From Cryptomeria japonica (taxonomy: Eukaryota > Streptophyta > Pinopsida > Cupressales > Cupressaceae), in contig NC_081411.1 of assembly GCF_030272615.1 (NCBI RefSeq), forward strand, positions 181,436,977-181,500,976: a stretch of DNA of 64,000 nt, given 5' to 3'. Below, in pieces: positions 59,759 to 64,000 of this stretch; positions within the stretch are counted from its first letter, which is position 1, and the number at the start of each line of letters is the position of its first letter. The notes under the pieces were generated by a model, which saw only the letters and a list, made by a program, of their open reading frames with translations, did no database searches and was not told where the DNA came from. Both the position numbers and the translations under genes were made by a program.

Positions 59759-60821
59759 TTATGCCAATGGAGTGTTGATTGGTTCTACCGGTGGAGGAGT
59801 ATTCCCAAAATTTAGATCTTCTTTTCTAATCCATTGTTTTGAGAATTCTTGCTTTACCTCTTCAACTTTTTCTTTCCCTTTCAAGCTAGAACTTCTATTG
59901 TTTGCCAGTGATCCTTTGCTTCTACAGAATTTTGCAATATGCCCAATCTTGTTACATGCATAACAAATCACATTGTTTTTCTGAATAGCTTTTCCATAAC
60001 CTATGTCGGTTTGTGTTCTACATTGATTAGATAGGTGTCAAAATCTTCCACAAACATAACATCTCACATTCATTCTACAATTTTTCAGAGTTGTGACCAA
60101 CTTTGTAGCATTTTGAACATTGACCGGTGGGTGTGTTGATGTTCTGATAATTTCTAGATCTACATTGATTTGCTCTATGACCGTACTTATTACAGTTAAA
60201 GGATTTTCCATTGAATTTATAAGCATTAGGTTGCCTTACCGGTTTGCTGTGATCCTGAGTGTTTGCAGTACCAGAGCTTTCTCTTGTTTCAAAGCCAATT
60301 CCACAAGTGTCACCAAGTTCTTCTAAGCTTTTCTTGAATTTGTCTTTGTGTTGATTTGCAATATCCAGTTCTCTTTCTAAGATCTCTTTTTGTCTCATCA
60401 GTTCATTTGAGTCATTCTGTGTATGCATCAGATCTGTCTTCAATAGGTCATTTTCATAGCTAAGTCTTGTGTTCTCATTTGCTGCATCACATAGTCTTCT
60501 GGTCAATTCTTCTTCATTCTTCTTTCTTTCTTCATTTTCTTTGCAAAATCTCATGGTCATGTCTTGCATCTCATTCTTCATTGTTATGTTCTCCAGTTTT
60601 AGCTTGCTTAACTGATCATTAAGTGATTCCTTTTCATCATTCTCATTTTGCATCTTTTCACATAATTCTTTTCTCTTGTTCCTTGCAATGGTAAAATTTT
60701 CTTGGAGTGCCTGAATGATATCTTGAGCTGCCTTTAGATCATCTTCAAGTTTGATGTTTTTCAATTTCTCTGTATCATAGTCTGAGAGAGCTGCTTCTAG
60801 TTGCTTCATCAGATTTTCCAT
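59759..60821 (-). pseudogene. ORF1 of copy B: coiled coil plus CCHC knuckles
   Basis: Start ATG 60821 (MENLMKQLEAALSDYDTEKL), 56 bases after the PBS. Coiled coil to about residue 165, then GIGFETRESSGT and VRQPNAYKFNG, then knuckles FNCNKYGHRANQC (first Cys lost), CSKCYKVGHNSEK (cut by a frameshift near 60075), CYVCGRF with a stop in the loop, and CYACNKIGHIAKFC. A gag-like RNA-binding protein resembling the C-terminal half of copia gag. The first 100 codons of the longer frame above it are LTR DNA and not part of the gene. Confidence 0.8.
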
Positions 60822-60876
60822 CTTTACTGGTGTCAAGATCTTCCTCAAGCTGTTAGGCTTCTGAAAATAGAGGACC

Positions 60877-60892
60877 AGGCTATGATACCAAT
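60877..60892 (-). other. PBS (tRNA-iMet) of copy B
   Basis: Minus strand ATTGGTATCATAGCCT, one change from the TGGTATCAGAGC core, adjacent to the 5' LTR. Confidence 0.88.
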
Positions 60893-61698
60893 TGTTAGGA
60901 TTCCCACAGATACTGAGAGGGGGGGGGGGGGGGAGTGAATCAGTATCTAATCGGTAATTAAAATTTCTTAACTTAAAACATGTAGAGCATATTATAACAG
61001 TGTACCGGTATGCAAGAAATAATGGAATAAATAGAAATGAAAGAAACCGCATGAAAACCACACCATAACACAATGATTTAATGAGGAAACCTGGTGTGGG
61101 AAAAACCTCGGTGGGATTTGTGACCCACAATATTCACTTACTGGCCAATAAGAGAATATTACTTACAAGAGGGGCCTGCACATGCAGGAAGGCCAATTGC
61201 CTAGAGCTCACTGCTTAATGGGAAGTCTCACTGACTTACAATGTGGATTATACAAATCCAATGTCTTGTACTGGTTTACAATAGCATCTATAATGCCAGA
61301 TTCAGTACCGGTTTCTACTCTGTTCTTTACATAAAACCCTTAACCTATATTTCGCATAATAGGTCTGCCTAATAATTTTTCCTATCCATATTCCTTACTT
61401 CTTAAAATGTCCTACAATGGCCTTTTATATATGTGTGTCATTTTACAATGATACCAAGTCGGCTTTACAAAGTTTTTACAATAATAAACAAAATATAATA
61501 TATCAAAAATCCTGTTGGCCTCTGTGTCGGTATGCTTCCTTTCTCTGTGCTAGTGCCAGTGGTCTGAGTGCCGGTGTAGAGTGTGATTTGCTGATGCCGG
61601 TGTAATGCCTTGTCGGTGCCATAGGATTGTAAGGTTGCCATCAATGACAAAACCTTTAATTACCTTCAATGTCTCATTGAAGTGTGCATATGCCAACA
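60893..61698 (-). repeat. 5' LTR of copy B
   Basis: 806 bp, with a run of 15 G (60919-60933) near the PBS. Otherwise about 97 percent like 55102-55898. Confidence 0.92.
61421..61431 (-). promoter_or_regulatory. TATA box of copy B LTR
   Basis: TATATAAAAGG on the minus strand, kept in the 3' LTR at 55621-55631. It would start element RNA in the LTR just below this point. Confidence 0.55.
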
Positions 61699-61759
61699 AC
61701 TTATGTCGGTTCAATCTTCTTCATACTGGGTTGATATCAATGACAACTCAATGCCAACA
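61699..61759 (-). repeat. Copia 5' LTR, outer end
   Basis: Ends ATGCCAACA and is followed by the duplicated CCTCT. It matches the end of the LTR at 46548-48294. Confidence 0.85.
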
Positions 61760-61982
61760 CCTCTCCCTTCATCCCCCTCTCTTCATCCTATTATCTCTCT
61801 CTCTCTCAATCCTATTCTCACCCTCTCTCCCTCCTCTTTCTTTCCCTATCTCTCTGTATCTAACTCTCTCTCCCTCCCCCTCTCCCTGCTCTCTCTCTAA
61901 CTCTCTCTCTCACCCCATCTCCTTATCCTATTCTCTCCCTCTCTTCCTATCTCCCCCCCCCCTCTCTCTCTCTCTCTCCCCA
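61760..61982. repeat. (CT)n microsatellite, right half
   Basis: The continuation of 45900-46547 beyond the copia insertion. Confidence 0.95.
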
Positions 61983-61999
61983 ATTCCTCTTTGGTTCCT

Positions 62000-62285
62000 A
62001 GTTTTGCATAACCTGTATGGGTTATGCAAAACTAAGGCTAAAACTTCTAGTTTTGCATAACCCGTACAGGTTATGAGAAATTGTGAACGTTCCCATTAGG
62101 TTTGCATAAACCATACGGGTTATCAAAAAATCTTCATATTTTTGGCTAGCAAGCCTAGCATGTTTTGCATAACCCATACACGTTTTGAGGAACTTTTATT
62201 TTATTTTATTATTTTTGGCTACCAAGCCTAGCACATTTTTGAAATTCATAGAACACGCATAGGTTATGAAAAATTTCACTTTTTT
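62000..62285. repeat. Cluster of five palindromic GCATAACC/GGTTATGC units
   Basis: A perfect 14-bp stem (62000-62013 with 62020-62033, loop of 6) has AGTTTTGCATAACC as its left arm. Four weaker versions follow at about 62050, 62100, 62165 and 62255, with TTGGCTAGCAAGCCTAGCA-like spacers twice. No coding capacity. Confidence 0.75.
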
Positions 62286-62615
62286 TGTTGCATGTGGCCT
62301 CTTTTCTATTCACCATCTTGATGCACTTACCCTTAGGTGGATCCACACTTGCAACCAAACAAAACACAAACCACAAAATAACTTTTCCAACCTATACCTT
62401 TTGCGGGGCTCAATAAGTTAACACACTTTTCAATATTTTATTATGCTGCATTGTTAATATTATTGAATAATGAGTATTGAATCTTAATTGCAGGGTCCAA
62501 CAGAGCCAACACAAACACCAACACCACAATTTTCTTGGATCGACTTCTTAAACGCAGAGTTACAGATTCCCATGAATATGAAACCTTAAAGGAAAAGATG
62601 AGAGAAAAGATGAGT
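62286..62615. other. Non-coding DNA, nothing identified
   Basis: Mixed-composition DNA between the palindromes and the next LTR, without a convincing ORF or repeat. Confidence 0.5.
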
Positions 62616-63804
62616 ACACTTGTATAAACATAAAAATTGGCTATGAGCAATTAAATAAATATTTTATATTTATTTAATATTTATTCTTCTATTAAATAGT
62701 TAATTTGAAAAGATTAATTTATTTAATTCATTTCATGTCTTTCTATTAATTAATATTTTATTAATCAATTCATCTATCCTATTCTTCTAATTAATTAAAT
62801 ATCTAATATTTATTTATTCCTCTAACCAAGTTAATTAAATATCTAATATTTAATTATCTCCTCCAAGCAATTAAATATCTAATATTTAATAGTTATTCTC
62901 CTATCCTATAGTCTCAAATATTAAATAATTCCTAAATTATTTAATCCCTTTTCCAACTCACCCTCCATCTCCACTTTATCTTCCCTTTGCCAACTCATCA
63001 AACACGTGGCTAAAGAAATTAATATTTTTTAAATATTAATTCATGATTTATCTCCAACTTCCAAACTTAATGAAAATTGTGTATGTACACATATTTCATA
63101 ACCATTTCCTATATTCTCTCCAACACCCCCTACATCTTAGGAAGGACTTGAGTCCACTTGTCCTTTCATGCCTAAATTTCCTCCAACCATCCCTAGATTC
63201 CCTCAATCAACAACCCAGTCAAGGTGAGATGAGTGACACTTGTCTTCTCCTTCCCCTTTTCTCTCAACCTTCACCTTTGCTCACAACCATCCAAATCTGT
63301 AGATCTGATTAGGACCGTTGATTTAAGCCACATCATCTAATCCTCTCAAAGTCTATAAAATCAGGAGCTTCAGTTGAGAGAGTTAATCTTCAAGTTAGAC
63401 TTCAAGAGACTTCAAGTGCATTTTGCAAGCCAATCTTATGCATCTGTGAGTTTTTTTGAAGCAAATAGAAAATAGCAAATATCATTTAGCATAATCATTT
63501 TAGCATAATCATGTAGTATTGCATATCATAGTATCAGTTAACTACAAGTTATCAGTCCATTCTTCATATGCCATCTTGGAAGCCAACAATGCATTATCTG
63601 AGAGCACACCATCTGCAACCAGGAACAATGGACTTAGGACATAATGAGACATAAGCCATGAAGGTAAAATAATGTTTTATTTTAATATGTATTTCATGCA
63701 GTTTCATTGGTTGAATTTGGATTTCCTGTATACATTTCCATTTGTATTTTGTGAAACTAACTTATTACAGGTAACATTCTGAGGATGAAATTCAAGCTCA
63801 CACA
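62616..63804 (+). repeat. LTR of a third gypsy element (start approximate)
   Basis: AT-rich opening with ATTAAATATCTAATATTTAAT palindromes, as in the gypsy LTR at 15734, a TATAAAA box at 63354-63360, and an end at CACACA (63804) directly before a PBS. The 5' limit near TGTATAAACA is a guess, since the partner LTR is outside the window. Confidence 0.6.
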
Positions 63805-63806
63805 TT

Positions 63807-63826
63807 TTGACGCCCACCGTGGGGCT
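63807..63826 (+). other. Gypsy primer-binding site
   Basis: TTGACGCCCACCGTGGGGCT, a form frequent just inside plant gypsy LTRs. It marks the start of an internal region that continues past 64000. Confidence 0.8.
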
Positions 63827-63932
63827 CATAGACCTCGCATATACCTTTAAAAATCTCAAAAAAGTAAAATTAACGCATTTGTAATTCAAATTCATGCATG
63901 TGTGAATTTTGACAGCACTTTTGTTTTGCAAG

Positions 63933-64000
63933 TTAGCGCATTTGCATCCTAGGTTAGCGCATTTACCTTCTAGGTTAGCACATTTGCACCATAGGTTAGC
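63933..64000 (+). repeat. 21-bp tandem repeat in gypsy leader
   Basis: Three full units (63933, 63954, 63975) plus a fourth cut by the window end. Each begins TTAGCGCATTT or TTAGCACATTT and ends in TAGG. Confidence 0.85.

Larger units (their letters stand above)
55102..61698 (-). mobile_element. Non-autonomous LTR element, copy B, complete (ORF1/ORF2 family)
   Basis: 6.6 kb with both LTRs, PBS, ORF1, ORF2 and PPT. No protease, integrase, RT or RNase H motif is visible in any frame. It is inserted in the 5' LTR of the copia element; flanks CCTTA and ACTTA are a 5-bp duplication with one mismatch. The uninterrupted target is visible in the other copia LTR near 48113-48121. The two LTRs differ at about 24 of 795 positions by eye (about 3 percent), mostly C/T and G/A changes. 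Confidence 0.9.
46548..61759 (-). mobile_element. Ty1/copia element split by a nested element
   Basis: Minus strand: 5' LTR (61759-61699 plus 55101-53831), PBS, gag, protease, integrase, RT, RNase H, PPT, 3' LTR (48294-46548). Perfect 5-bp target duplication CCTCT (46543-46547 and 61760-61764) inside a CT microsatellite. Copy B (55102-61698) sits within its 5' LTR. Without the nested element it is about 8.6 kb. All domains are present but stops and frameshifts are frequent, so it is dead. Confidence 0.9.

Noticed and set aside
60822-61130. N-terminal extension of ORF1 in copy B (about 100 codons)
   Set aside because: It runs backwards through PBS and LTR; copy A has nothing similar and aligns from the inner Met.

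Overview
The window is eukaryotic nuclear DNA from a land plant with a large, repeat-rich genome. The evidence is dense Ty1/copia and Ty3/gypsy LTR retrotransposons, primer sites complementary to plant initiator tRNA-Met, and an antisense plant-mobile-domain ORF inside a gypsy element. The overall look is compatible with a gymnosperm, but the sequence does not prove it. I see no intact cellular gene, no tRNA or rRNA gene and no CRISPR array. Nearly every long ORF is either retrotransposon protein or translated simple repeat.

Layout. 81-~5000 (-): an old, broken LTR element (copy C) with PBS, coiled-coil/CCHC ORF1 and an unusual ORF2; a 936-bp segment bounded by inverted repeats interrupts its ORF1. 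5058-5824: compound CA/TA microsatellite. 5885-9320: 85-bp minisatellite and a diverged tandem duplication of about 1.7 kb. 9582-11246: two related, unrecognised coding fragments on opposite strands. 11462-13263: 165-bp direct repeats, an LTR end and a solo LTR. 13330-14680: decayed coding-like DNA. 15734-27243 (+): gypsy element with both LTRs and a perfect TSD (ACATG), inserted in a TA/CA microsatellite; it keeps gag, protease and integrase C-terminus, lacks RT and the integrase core, and carries an antisense plant-mobile-domain ORF. 27441-31034 (+): copy A of the ORF1/ORF2 family. 31035-32608: unresolved repeat. 32609-38450 (-): copia element in permuted order around one central LTR. 38451-42645 (+): 3' half of a second gypsy copy. 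42646-46547: AT-rich and CT-rich DNA. 46548-61759 (-): copia element with perfect TSD (CCTCT) in a CT microsatellite; its 5' LTR is split by a complete, younger copy B (55102-61698, -) of the ORF1/ORF2 family. 61760-62285: CT repeat and a cluster of palindromes. About 62616-64000 (+): LTR, PBS and leader of another gypsy element, running off the window.

The most interesting system is the three-copy LTR family (A, B, C). It has no protease, integrase or RT. It carries ORF1 (coiled coil plus four CCHC knuckles, resembling the C-terminal half of the local copia gag) and ORF2, a protein of about 1,050 residues that I do not recognise. The N-terminal domain of ORF2 aligns across all three copies. 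LTR ends, PBS and PPT match those of the neighbouring copia elements, so copia enzymes probably move it in trans. Movement, partner and the job of ORF2 are inference.
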